Assembly (NCBI GenBank): GCA_036925085.1 | Contig: JAUPFP010000009.1 | Coordinates: 4,822,233 to 4,886,232, forward strand | DNA length: 64,000 bases | Source: Brachycybe producta | Taxonomy: Eukaryota; Arthropoda; Diplopoda; Playtdesmida; Andrognathidae | Direction: 5' to 3' | Shown here: piece after piece, positions 12,458 to 23,448 of the stretch | How positions within the stretch are numbered: the stretch's first letter is position 1 | How the letters are laid out: every line of letters starts with the position of its first letter | Position numbers and translations under genes: made by a program | The notes under the pieces: generated by a model | What the model was told of the DNA's origin: nothing | The model's input: only the letters and a program-made list of their open reading frames with translations | Database searches by the model: none

Positions 12458-12743
12458 TACCTAGTACACACCTGATACTTTAAATGCATTTAAATAATAA
12501 ACGTGTTCTACAGAGCCCTGTGAAGGACAAACAAACAATATGTCGAATTCAATTTATTCAGTTAATTAATCTGAAAATATTGAGTTAATACTTAAATCTA
12601 AAAAATATAAACTATTGACAAAATATTGATTTAGTATTTCAATTTAAAATATGAATAATTATTTTGTTCATGTCCTTAACTGGATTCCGTATAATTCACC
12701 TAAACAATTTGAATTCATTTAACTCATGTGTGTGTACAAGATA
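12458..12743. mobile_element. Harbinger-like MITE A
   Basis: TACCTAGTACACACCTGA start and CATGTGTGTGTACAAGATA end, flanked by TAA direct repeats (12455-12457, 12744-12746). Lies just beyond the 3' end of gene 1. Confidence 0.8.
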
Positions 12744-12812
12744 TAACTGGAAACAATTAAGTTAGTTTTAAAAGTGTAAACACTCTGAGTGGGGTCGTTA
12801 TTGTGATATTTA

Positions 12813-15800
12813 TTAGTTTTGCCACCATATGTAAGTTTGTATTGAATCACCAGGAATTTTAACATTAAAACGGACAATGTCGGGACCATTTACACAGATA
12901 TCCGTTGAAACTGGATTTGGTTGACTGAAAATAAAAAGAACGTTTTATCATTTCAGTTTTCGGAGCTTAAAAAAAGCTGCTGGTTGGAAGTTCGTGTAAG
13001 TTACTGGCTCACAAAATACGAGCTTATTCATTATGGGTTTTGTGCAACCTGAAATAAACTATGTATGCAGGCTTTTAAACAGGCAATTAGAAATCGGGAC
13101 AAACAAAAGTTGGCTCCGCCCTTTTTATGACGACCGGCAACTTCTAATTGGTTTGTTGTCTGGTTCGACGTTGACAAGGGCGGAGCATGTGACGTCAGAC
13201 TACGTGACCAGCCAATTAGAAGTTGCGTTAGTCATAAAAAGGGCGGAGCCAACTTCTGTTCGTTTCGATTTCTAATTGCCTGTTTAAAAGCCTAGATACT
13301 TTGTTTATTTCAAATTTTCTCCGAATGTAGGCGCTGTAGTAGGTGTTTTTGGCATAAAAATGGTTTTTGTCCAAGTGTTGAAGTCACATAAAAATTAATA
13401 GAAAAATAATTACACGTGCTAAGCTTACAAAAAGGAATCAGCTTGAAGCCAATATATTAATGCACGTGCACAATTTTTTGTTATTGCTCTAAATCGCTTT
13501 TAACGAGAGTTCTTCAAACGTTTGTTGGACGGTTTTTTTGGCCTATGGGATTTAACATGGAGTTTAAAAAAATGTAAGATTTTGAACATTATTTAAAAAG
13601 CGAAGGACCTTTTTAAAATTGATATAAATCGACCACTTAATGAACAATACTTTCTATTGCATTTTGCGCTTTACTGTATCTTCATTGAACGATTGTGAGA
13701 ATATTTCTTGCAATTATATAGTAACATCCATATATTAACACTCAGTATGTCTCATTGTCGTCTGCTCAAAACAACAAGATGGAGGACGTGTATGTGCGCT
13801 CTTAATTTGACTGTGTATAACCAACCAGTGTTGTTGCTCTAGCAATTACAATGGTAGTTTACCTGTTTAGAATAATCAGCACAATAGAAGATTGTGGCGT
13901 TATAAAAGCAATTGCTGAAATTCCTGTTACTTTAGGTAACAAATTGATGTCGATTTTCAGAACTTTTGAATCTGGTGGTACGAATTTACTAAAAAATATA
14001 GAAAAAATACATGAAACATTGAAATGAAATATGAGGAGGACACACAGTAGAAATAATCTTTGATGTGTGGACCCGGCCTAAGGGAGTTTTCTAGTTTCAT
14101 GTCGATTCGCATTCTTACCTAAAGTGTCCTAAAGCGTAGTATATTGGTTGCTTATAAAACTCGTCACTAGTTTTGTTCACGATGATTGTACCCTCTAGAT
14201 TGAACTTAGCCCAATTGGGGCCACCGTCTGGGTCCAGTGCTAAATTCCAGTCGATCCAACCAGTGACCCAGTGATTCAAATTCTGATGAAAATACAATAC
14301 ATGTATAACATACAATTTGCACTTATTATTAAGGTATCCTCGTAACCAAAGAGGCCGCTTAGAGGCTAAAATTAACCTACTACTGTAATTCAGTTGTATT
14401 TTAATTCTAGAATAACTCTAGCCTCTAACCAGTCTGTTTGGTTGCAAAAAGTATAATTCTTTTTTGCCTTATTTATCATTAAAAGACATAAGTTCTAACC
14501 TCGATCATCCGACTTGCATACGTAACAGCTCTGTCCCAATTTCCAAGTTGAACCGGGTCTCCAGAGTTAGCAGTACGAAGGAAGGAAACTTCGGTCATCA
14601 AAAGCGGTTGATTCGGATAACAATGGTTGGCAATGTCAAGTACTTTTGAAGTGATCAATGTGTCAAAATACCAGTGGAGTGCAGCTCCAGAAACATATTT
14701 TTTTGATCTTGGATCTAACATGATCTTTTACAGAATAGGAAAGCAATGTAGGTTTTAGTTAGGCTTCATTCATTCGAAAACGACTATGTTTGATAGGAAG
14801 AAAAAAAAAAAGCCTCAAACACACTTAAGGGAAGAATCAAACACATGCATAAAAATCAACAGATGTTAGAATTAGACATAATCAGAACATCTCTATGGTG
14901 TTTTGCACTGAAAGATATATATGTCGCATCCATTAGCCTCTAAATAAGCCTTTTTGATTAGAAAAAAGCAGAATTGCAGAGGTGCAGTTTTTACTCAAGT
15001 GACAATAGTCCATTACACGAAATGTATGTTCAAATTCGCGTTTTGCATGTTCGTGTAATGGACAATTACACCAAATGGATGCGACATATGAATCTTTCAG
15101 TGCAAAGCACCATGCGTGTGTTTTAAGAATTTCACAGAATTCCAGAATTTCACTTTGTAAAAAATGTCATAGATGCGTCATATATGCCATATATAAATAG
15201 GGCAAATGGGTACCATTATAAAGGAGCTCACCACAAACAAGTAGGGCAGTAGAAATGGTCGGTTATCATCTAAAATGAAGATTTTCACGTGAGAAAATCC
15301 GGCATTTTCAAGTGTAGGACCTAAGTTTTTGTTGACAAAAATACGTTGCATATTGGGTGTGAATCCCATGCTGTTGAATGGAAAATACGGATAAAATCCA
15401 TCAGTTGGTTCATTTTGAGCAGTAACAGCCCAGAATTGGATGCTGTTGTTGGCATATTCCTTTAGAAACCTATATTACATATTACAAAATACATTTGCAT
15501 TAGTTCAACATTATTGAGGATGATGGTTAGAAACTGGAATAGTAAACGAATGACATAAAGGTATTATATCCATATTGTCACGAAAATGCCTTTAGCTGAG
15601 TTTGCTCAAATGCTGACTTACCTAGCATAATATTCTGCCCATGTTTGGTAATATTTGTTTCCTGGAAACCCTTTTAAGAAACCAAATCCATTGAGTTGAC
15701 CATTGATCTTCATCCATGCTGGAGCACTCCAAGCACTTGCTACCAATCGTATTTCGCGACCACTCAACTTGTTGGCCGCTTTGATCATTGGAATCTGAAA

Positions 15801-18800
15801 AATTTTTTAAGCACATTATTAATTCCATTGTTGGGTTTTATTTTAATTATTATTCGAATCCGAATTCTAAAAGGTTCTCGAATCTCCCGAATCTCGAATC
15901 TCTGGAATCCTTCATTTAAGAATCCTATGTTATTCATTAAGAAGATACAAATAAATGAAATAATAATAAATATTAAATTATTAATAATAAAAAAAACAAG
16001 TGTGGTACTCAGGGTCGCCACAATGTGTTGATATTGGTGATCCGGATACCACCGAAATTGCAACAATCGCCGATTTTTTTTGTTAGTGAATGCTTCTATT
16101 GGACATCAATGGAATTAAAAATAATTTTATCACAGTTTTTAACAATTTTTTTTAATGTTAAGATTCGAGTTTTCGAATCTCGAATACTGTGTTTTTCAAG
16201 ATTCGCGGGATTCGAGGATTCGAATGTCCCATTCCTAATTTTAATTCTTAATTTTTGCCTTGTATTTGTAATCTTCCATGGCTAATTTAAAGTTCTCTAA
16301 CTTGAAGTCGTTTGGTGACCCATCGTGGTATGTGTAGGGCCTCGTTGAGAAATCACAGCCACCTATTGGAACTCTTCCAATGTTATATTCGAGCCCTGAA
16401 TCATAATAAATCTATTATAAATTGTGACTCTTTTCTTCTGGACATGATGACGCCTACTCTGGATTTGTGCAACTTTTGAATCGCGCATTGCACTCAGGAA
16501 ATGACGACATTATCGTCTTGCACATTTCATAGGGGATGTGGTTAAACCAACATTTTCCATTGTCACTCATCCGGTTCACGTGCAAATGAATTTTGGAATT
16601 TGCATTGTAATTAATTTATAGAGTTAAATTTTTAAGAGGCTGCAGCTCAGGAAGAACCTCAAAATAAATGAGTATTTTTTTGGTTCACCATTGGTAAATG
16701 AGCAGTTAGACCCGGTCCACATCAAGCTGACAAAAGTGCAACATTAGTCCGAGACAAAAACAAACCCCATAAAAAAGCAGACTTTGAAATACAAAACAAA
16801 ACTGAAACAACTATCCGCAATACTCATGAGTCATGACAAACCCACAACACGTGTGTGACCCAAATTAAGCCTACAAATAACATGGCGGATAGTGAGAGCA
16901 CCTCAAATTTTGACTGAATGAGGCATGAAAATTTCACAAAATGTGGAATTCGAGCAGGAAGTTAAACAAAAATCATTTAACTAGAGGTGATTTAAAAAGG
17001 GAAACGCACAGCAGTACCACTTCTAGATTGTCTGCAGTTAACTATAACCTTGCTTACGTAACTGCAGCTATTTTTGTAGTGAAAAACGCGTTATAAGTGG
17101 TTGGGCCTATCAACAAACAGAAAGAAAGTTGCCAAAAAATAATGTATATCTGAAAAGAGTTCAAATGATAGAGAAATGTTTCCATGTTTGTTACTAATTT
17201 GTGGACAAAATGGTATCCAAAGGCTTGCAATGTTCAGAATACAAAACATGCTCAGCTGTATGGAGCTTACCCCCCTCTCCCAACCACCCCCCCCCCCCCC
17301 AAAAAAAACCACACTCACCTTTTGTTGAAAAGTAAGAGTTCATTAGGTTCTGTTTGCATTCCGGACTTAAATTATCCATGTTTATTCCAGATGCATCAGT
17401 GAAACTACCTCCAAATCCAATTATTGTTTGCTTGGTTCTAGTTGGGTTTATACAAATGGTAACATCTGAAAGCGACTCCTTTGAACACTCGTCCTTTGCA
17501 AATAAACTATATACTGTTTGATCTACACGAATATATTATAATAAGATTATTGATTGCAGAACATAGAGAGGAGGGGTTAATGACCTTTTTTGGAACACAC
17601 AAAGAATGCGGTTCAGTTTCTAAGCGGTGTGGGTTCTTTCTTGTGCTCGTTGCTTGTTCAAAACTGCTTGCAATAAACAGTTCGAAAACGAATTGAAAGC
17701 ACAGCTTTGTAGTTTTTAGTTGTCAAGCTTATCACGCTTTCCGAATATATTTCAAGTATTATTTTTTTGTGTGATAAAAGCTTGTCCACATCTCCGGTCA
17801 GATTCTAAACCATACATGTGCAACGTACGGGCCGCATCCGGCCCCGCTCTGATCGGCACAATTTTTTTCTGAATCTGGCCCACAGCATATTGAATGAAGA
17901 ATTTAACACTAAGTTTGGTGATTTTCGAGCGCAAGAACATTGACCGTATTGTGAGACATGTTCATAAAGCGAACTTTAAAAAATTATATTCATTAAAATA
18001 AACATCATATATGGTATGGCCCACGAATATATTTAAAATTCACAATCCAGGCCACGCTCTTAAGAGGCTGCTACATCGTGAAATTACATCGAAAAATCTC
18101 CGAAAAGAGCGCTAACATAGTTTTTCTATTGAACCCATAGACCCGATGTTAAAGAAGAAACATTAATTTTTAAAATACAAAGTCGCGCTGGAAATATGTT
18201 TATTTTTCATATTTAAAGTTGTCCAATTTTGATCGTTCAAAGTGGAATGTGCACCTTAAATATATGCTGATCGAGTGATAGAATGACAAAAAAAAAAATT
18301 TGGAAGTATGCTTCTATTTTTAAAAAAGTCTTTTAGAATCGCGAATTGTTAACTCTTAAGCCGATGCTACACGTAGCAACAATTCAGCAGATTAAGAGCA
18401 ACATAGCCGTGTTGCTCTATTGTTTCATGAACGTTGAAACATCTGTCATAAGAGCAACAAACCCAAATTGTTGCTCACAGATTGAAAGCAACAGAATTTT
18501 CAAATAGAACTTGGTGCTATTTTCGAGCAACCATTTCAGCCAACAAACAGCCAATGAAAACGGCTTGAATAATCATATGACTAATTCAAATTTTCAACTG
18601 ATGAAGAAGAGGAAGACGAAACAAAACGTTCTACAGTCTTTGGCTCACAGCCTCTTTGTTTCATTGGTTGTTGCTTTCATCTAAGTTTCATGAACGTTGC
18701 AACATGTATCATAGGTGTTGCTTGCAACAAATGGGAAACTACTGTTGCTACAACTCGTATTGTTGCTTGACTGTTGCTACGTGTAGCATCAGCTTTATGT

Positions 18801-20646
18801 TAAACTCCATTGAGTACGCGCTTGTAAGAAAGAAAAAAAAACATCCATTAAAATGCTTGTAAAAATACCTAAACATAATTTAAAATACCCAAAAAAAAAG
18901 TTCAGCACGTGCACCAATGTATTGGCTTCACTGTGGTTTTTAAAAATTATTTTTACGTATTTTTACGAGCATTTTAATGGATGTTTTTTTTTTGCTTACG
19001 AGCGCGCATACTCAATGGAGTTTAACATAAGAGTTAGAAATTCGCGATTTTGAAATAGTTTTTAAAAAATAGAACCGTACTTTTGCGATGTAGCCTCTTA
19101 ATGAAGTTGCACGTGCCTGGTCTAAACATGGCAAGCATGCTTGAGCTTTTTGTTAGAAAAATGCTTAGGAACTGGAACGCATATAATGTGTAAAGCGGGT
19201 TTGACTAGAAATAACTTTCCTTGAAATTGCCCTATACTTTGAGCTAGTCTAAATTTGTTTTTTGATGTGGTGTAAACGTAGTAATTTTCTTGTGGAAGTT
19301 TTGTGGGCGTTAAGATGTCATCGCAGTAAGTCGAATTACAAACGCAGACAAAACTGTTGTAATCATAAAAGCGACTAAGACAACCTCGATGTCCTTAAAA
19401 AAAATAATGAAAAATCTCTCTTGAGTTTATGAACAGCTGATTTTCGAACTCTTTGCTTATTCTGTCTTACATAAGTAAAATTAAGAGAAACGAGAAAAAA
19501 AAGTATTTTAGAAACTAGAAGGGCTAGCTCAATCACTTCAGTGTATTTTCATGTTGATGATATATTTCAAAATAAACTGTTTATAGACAAAAATTTAAAA
19601 ACATATCTGCTAAGCATTGTCTGGGTAAAGTTGGGTCATTTTGAAACCCTTAAGGTGGCTGAATAGATATTAATTTTGCTTTTGTCCTTCCGGACGCAAT
19701 GCTATTAGGCTCCATAGACGATTTTTGTAAAATTTGGATGCAAAAACGTCAAGTGAACGTTTTTTTTTTTTTTAGAAACAACATCATGAGAAAAGATTCA
19801 AATTGTCTTCAAACTAGACTGGCAAAAGATTGCGTTAACAGTTTTTTGTGGAAATTTCTTAAATAATAAATATTTTATAGTTCAGTTTGAAAATGACCCG
19901 GGTTTTTTTTTTCCATTGACATTTCATGAAAAACTCATTTCAGTCATAAAAAGTTTTATTTTGAAAGATATCATCATGAATAATCTTTAAGCATTATTGT
20001 CAACTATTCTAGTTTTTAAAACACTTTGAATTTTCTTTTCGCAATCTCATTAATGCCACCTTAAGTGATTGAACTACGGGATACCCTTCTAGTTTCTAAA
20101 AGACATTCAAAGTTTTTTTTCATTTTGCATCTGAAAGACAGAGAATAATAATCTGGAGTTAGAAAGGTGAGTATTCACTTTAAAATTAACTTAAATTTAG
20201 ATTACAGGACGTTAATTACTAAATTAAAGCAAATGTGTTATACCTTGTACTCACACATGAGTTAAATGAATTCAAATTAAATGTTTAGGTGAATTATACG
20301 GAATCCAGTTAAGGACATGAACATCAAATAAAAATCGACTTTTATTATTAATATTGTAAATTGAAATACTAAATCAATATTTTGTCAATAGTTTCTATAT
20401 TATATTTAAGTATTAACTCAATATTTTCAAGATTATTAACTGAATAAATTGAATTCGACGACATATTGTTTGTTTGCCCTTCACAGGGCTCTGTAGTCCA
20501 CATTTATTATTTAAATGCATATAAATTATCAGGTAATGTAGTATAGGTATTAGGTACTTACCATTAACAGTAGTAACGGCAATATTTTCTAAAATCAATA
20601 TAAATTGTAATAAAAATAAGTTATTCATTATGTTCAAGTACGACAT
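12813..20646 (-). CDS. Glucosylceramidase-like enzyme, gene 1 (GBA family, GH30), 10 exons, 541 aa
   Basis: Predicted lysosomal beta-glucosidase that splits glucosylceramide into glucose and ceramide. Exons, in transcript order: 20562-20646, 19216-19393, 17319-17506, 16259-16395, 15622-15794, 15232-15469, 14500-14724, 14119-14282, 13863-13988, 12813-12924. All joins keep frame, giving 541 codons, close to human GBA1 (536). The first exon encodes a short hydrophobic leader (MSYLNIMNNLFLLQFILILE), probably a signal peptide; an internal Met at 20628 is an alternative start. Next come the four N-terminal cysteines with the VCVCNSTYC glycosylation motif, then [21 protein letters not shown], the acid/base motif TAQNEP (Glu about 274), the nucleophile motif LLMTE (Glu about 378), the [10 protein letters not shown] block and a C-terminal QTYIWW. 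The intron after 16259 starts with GC instead of GT. AATAAA overlaps the stop region (12809-12814). Family call is firm; lysosomal location and substrate are inferred from the family. Confidence 0.93.
13079..13283. mobile_element. ACAGGC-family MITE, copy 3 (intron 9 of gene 1)
   Basis: Intact ends ACAGGCAATTAG and CTAATTGCCTGT. Unusually, its flanks are inverted rather than direct repeats (GGCTTTTAA on the left, TTAAAAGCC on the right), and the right flank is the start of a piggyBac-like element. Confidence 0.8.
13284..13805. mobile_element. piggyBac-like MITE (GAGGCTAGATAC family), shortened copy
   Basis: TTAA at both ends (13284-13287, 13802-13805). Shares TTCTCCGAATGTAGGCGCTG, TTAACGAGAGTTCTTCAAA-type and CTCAAAACAACAAGATGGA with the 907-bp copies at 40306 and 45761 but is internally shorter. 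Lies in intron 9 of gene 1. Confidence 0.7.
14320..14485. mobile_element. MITE C copy in intron 7 of gene 1
   Basis: Sub-terminal GAGGCCGCTTAGAGGCTA and CTCTAGCCTCTAACCAG in opposite orientation, ending ATTCTTTTTTGCCTTATTTA. It fills most of a 217-bp intron. Confidence 0.65.
14893..15112. mobile_element. Fold-back element in intron 6 of gene 1
   Basis: Inverted arms ATGGTGTTTTGCACTGAAAG and CTTTCAGTGCAAAGCACCAT, then ATGTCGCATCCA / TGGATGCGACAT, around a smaller palindrome (TCCATTACACGAA...TTCGTGTAATGGA). Confidence 0.65.
15835..16235. repeat. Inverted GAATCTCGAATCTC-rich element in intron 4 of gene 1
   Basis: GATTCGAGA-type motifs cluster at both ends in opposite orientations (15855-15910, 16160-16230) with AT-rich DNA between. 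Likely a degenerate MITE. Confidence 0.5.
16257..16258 (-). other. GC (non-GT) 5' splice site, gene 1 intron 4
   Basis: Exon 4 ends GATTACAAATACAAG and the intron begins GCAAAA. The homologous position reads AAA|GTAGGT in gene 2 and AAA|GTGCAT in gene 3. No GT lies close downstream, so a GC-AG intron is the simplest reading. Confidence 0.7.
16396..17318. other. Intron 3 of gene 1
   Basis: Non-coding. A C-run at 17287-17300 on the plus strand makes long low-complexity open frames on both strands that are not genes. Nothing else recognised. Confidence 0.6.
18060..19101. mobile_element. TTAA-flanked long inverted-repeat element (family 2), nested
   Basis: TTAAGAGGCTGCTACATCG and CGATGTAGCCTCTTAA ends. 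The interior matches 1705-2519 (CCATAGACCCGATGTT, CTCCATTGAGTACGC, CAATGGAGTTTAACATAAG). Itself interrupted at 18359-18794. Confidence 0.75.
18359..18794. mobile_element. Harbinger-like MITE nested at the third level
   Basis: Terminal inverted repeats AGC(C/T)GATGCTACACGTAGCA, flanked by TTA on both sides (18356-18358, 18795-18797). The related element at 1990 reads AACTCTTATGTTAAAC without the insert, confirming a TTA duplication. Confidence 0.8.
19425..20190. mobile_element. MITE D copy or copies in intron 1 of gene 1
   Basis: TTTATGAACAGCTGATTTTC start, ATTCTGTCTTAC, TTAGAAACTAGAAGGGCTAG, then inverted CCCTTCTAGTTTCTAAAAGA and CTGAAAGACAGAG on the right. A CGTCAAGTGAACG... segment between is shared with about 54950. 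Confidence 0.55.
20241..20549 (-). mobile_element. Harbinger-like MITE A next to a splice donor (gene 1 intron 1)
   Basis: Reverse-oriented copy flanked by TTA (20238-20240, 20550-20552). After the duplication only nine intron bases (GTAAGTACC) remain before exon 1, so it inserted 9 bp inside the 5' end of intron 1. Confidence 0.8.
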
Positions 20647-20649
20647 TAT

Positions 20650-21470
20650 TTTGTTAAAGGTTCTGTTATCAATTGCGAAAAAATATACCTCTGAACACAT
20701 TTTATATCCAAGTTGGGTAATGGAAACGAGACCAAAAATCCATGTTGCAGGTGCTGCGATACCTTTACAATTAGGGCATGTGTGTCTGGCTGAAACACAC
20801 ACACAGTTCACAATGTTTGAAATATCATTTTCAAACACAACATGTACAATTGTAAATGTAAATAGAGTTTTGAATTTATTACCACATGCTGACACATTGC
20901 ACATATTATGGTTTAAGTTAAACAGGTGTAAACAAATGAGCAGAAAATAGAAATTTAAAATAAAATATCAAAATAGTTATTTTTTGACATTTCTGCTTTT
21001 CTTTGGATTACAATAGGAAAATACTTCCAAGTATATTTCTGAATTTGTAGATGAGATAAGAATACAGGAAAGGATCACACACGCTGAAAAAAACCACCAG
21101 AAAATAGAAATAGTAATCAAAATTTCTGTATTTCTTTGAACTCAAGTTGTATTTTGCTTCTGGTAAATGCTTTACAAGGTGAAATTCAGTGGGATTTTTT
21201 TTTTCAGCATGTGTGATTTCTTCTCTGATTCGATTAAAATACGCTTTCCTGGTTTTTTTTGCTTATAAGAAGTATCTCACACATGCTGAAAAAATAATTT
21301 CACTGAAAAAAAAATCTAATTTAAATAATTCTATTCTATTTTTCTCACTGAGTGTATGCAGAAAAATAGGGAAAATTTTCTTCTTGCCAAACGGGGATTA
21401 CACATTACAATTTCACCTTTTTATGCCTACTTTTTACTAAATAAATAGAATAGATAAATTGCTTTCTAAT
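20650..21470. other. Region 5' of gene 1, no gene seen
   Basis: Probable upstream region of gene 1. AT-rich; no confident TATA box chosen. Three scattered CACATGCTGAAAAAA-like and inverted segments (21090, 21205, 21285) suggest an old repeat. Confidence 0.45.
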
Positions 21471-21636
21471 GCCTTGTTTCCATTTGAACTTTTAGAAAAT
21501 TTCAACTGGTGAATTAATAGAAGAAGCGTGGCCCCTGCCAATTCACTATCATAGGCGGTGGGCCACGTTTGTTCAGTTTTTCCAACCGTTGAAATTTTCA
21601 AAAAGTTTAAATTTGCACTCCAGTGGAAACAAGGCC
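21471..21636. mobile_element. MITE H, copy 2
   Basis: GCCTTGTTTCCATTTGAAC and inverted CAGTGGAAACAAGGCC ends. Interior GAATTAATAGAAGAAGCGTGG...CACTATCATAGGCGGTGGGC parallels 11472-11657. Confidence 0.7.
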
Positions 21637-21639
21637 TTT

Positions 21640-21930
21640 TACCTAGTACACACCTAGTAATTTAAATGCATTTAAATAATGTGTTCTACAGAGCCATGTA
21701 AAGGACAATCAAACAGTATATTGAATTCAATTTATTCAGTTAATAATCTGAAAATATTGAGTTAATACTTAAATATAATATAGAAACTTTTGACAAAATA
21801 TTGATTTAGTATTTTAATTCAAAATAATAATAATAAAGTCAATTTTTTATTTAGTGTTCATGTCCTTAACTGGATTCCGTAACAATTCACCTAAACACAT
21901 TTAATTTGAATTCATTTAACTCATGTGTGA
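21640..21930. mobile_element. Harbinger-like MITE A, right end eroded
   Basis: TACCTAGTACACACCTAGTA start, GTGTTCTACAGAGCCATG and GGATTCCGTAACAATTC inside, ending at TTAACTCATGTGTG without the usual TACAAGGTA. Confidence 0.8.
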
Positions 21931-22489
21931 ATCCGGGTTTATAAAAATCGTGTTTTTTTAAAAAAACAAAAAACAAAACAAAATAGTTTTTTTTGTTTTA
22001 AACAGTTTTTTTATAAAACTTTTAATAAAAATTCTAACAAGTATTAGCTTATCAAGCAATATGAAAAGCTAATAATTGAAGTTTGTGCCCATATTAATTG
22101 TACTTTATCAATACTTTGAAGTTAGTACTCACTGACAATACAAAACTCAATTCATATTAACAGAAGACACTTTGTATTTCGTTTTCACATACATTTCAAC
22201 TGCTTACTATGTCCCTTGTTTAATGTTTTTTATATCTAAATCATATTTTAATTATTAAATGAGTTTTTGTTCTAATTTGAAAACAAAATTTCTACCTTAC
22301 TTTTTTGTAAAATACAATAGACTTTTTTTGTAAAATACTACAATAGACTACAAATAGACTGAAAATTTGAAACCTTCAATAAGACTTTCTAAAGTCTAAA
22401 TTCCAAAGAAAACCTAAGACAAGGAATGGAATCAGAATACTTTATTATTACAGAAACAGCTCACACTACAACTAAAATCTACAGTAATG

Positions 22490-22916
22490 CGGCAGTCACA
22501 CTAGGCTGGTTTACAAGCTGCTGGTTGCTGCTGGCTGGTTGTAGCCAGCTAGCAGCATAGTCTGAACTGCTACCAGCAGCTGCTTTCACCAGCGGGCTAG
22601 TAATTTTAACAGCGGCTGGTGAAGTTGGACATGTCCAACTTTAGCAGCTACCAGCTGGTCATGTGACGCCCTTCCTGCTGCTGCCATCTAGTGTGAACTT
22701 TTTGCTGCTAGTAGTGGCACTAGTGGTAGTTGAAACTCCACTGCTTGGGTTGGTTGTTGTTAGTTTGTGTTTTTGCAAGACGGTGATTGGATGACTTGCA
22801 CTGCTCATACCAGCAGTGACTGGACAAGTGTGAACTCAAAGCAGCTGCTGCTTGCTGTTGCTGCTAATAGCCAGCAGCAACCAGCGGCTTGTAAACCAGC
22901 CTAGTGTGACTGCCGC
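22490..22916. mobile_element. GC-rich fold-back element rich in CTGCTGG
   Basis: Ends GCGGCAGTCACACTAGGCTG and its exact inverse, continuing as GGTTTACAAGC(T/C)GCTGGTTGC. The interior is dense in CTGCTGG/CCAGCAG, very unlike the AT-rich surroundings. No coding frame. Confidence 0.75.
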
Positions 22917-23448
22917 TTAAAGGCTAATTTTATAATTACCAGTGAAGATAAGAGTAGGAACCTATGAAAATTAATCTATTTCCTTCTAGTGAGAATGACT
23001 ATGGAAGCTAATCCCACACTCCTACACAAAAGAGTGAATTGAACTTTGATACATCACATGACACATGATGAAAACAATGAATTTAACTCGAAAAAAGGAG
23101 TCTAAAAGTATTTTTTGTTTAAAACACTTGTTTTCTTTAAAAAAACCAAGGTGTTTTAAACAGCGTTTTAAACACTGTTTTAAACAAACGTGTTTTAAAC
23201 ATATAAACCCTGGTGTGAGTATAAGGTATTAGGAAACAGATACATAAATTGTCATATTTTTTCATTTTATTTGCAAAAAAAAAAAAAAAAAAGCAGTGAC
23301 TACAATAAAACAATTGTTCCGTACATTGAGGGGTGAGCAAAAGACCACAAACTATAGATATTGAATTATAGCATATAAAATTGATATATTACATCATACA
23401 CAGGTAAAACATAATATTAAATTGTGTTTGTCATGCGTAAACTTTTGG

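Larger units (their letters stand above)
17811..19119. mobile_element. hAT-like MITE, host of a three-level nest (intron 2 of gene 1)
   Basis: Ends CATACATGTGCAAC and, inverted, CAGGCACGTGCAAC, flanked by TTCTAAAC / GTCTAAAC (8 bp, one mismatch). It is interrupted by the element at 18060-19101. An otherwise similar copy at 36038-36890 shows the uninterrupted CCCTTAAATGAAGTTG site. Confidence 0.7.

Noticed and set aside
14479-14499. C-terminal extension of the gene 1 exon 7 frame
   Set aside because: The coding exon ends at 14500 with a clear donor; the rest is intron.
17184-17402. Proline-rich and glycine-rich frames around a C run
   Set aside because: Produced by the homopolymer at 17287-17300; the real coding part is the minus-strand exon 17319-17506.
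20630-20950. 106-aa plus-strand open frame
   Set aside because: It opposes the gene 1 leader exon and upstream region; no splice or family support.
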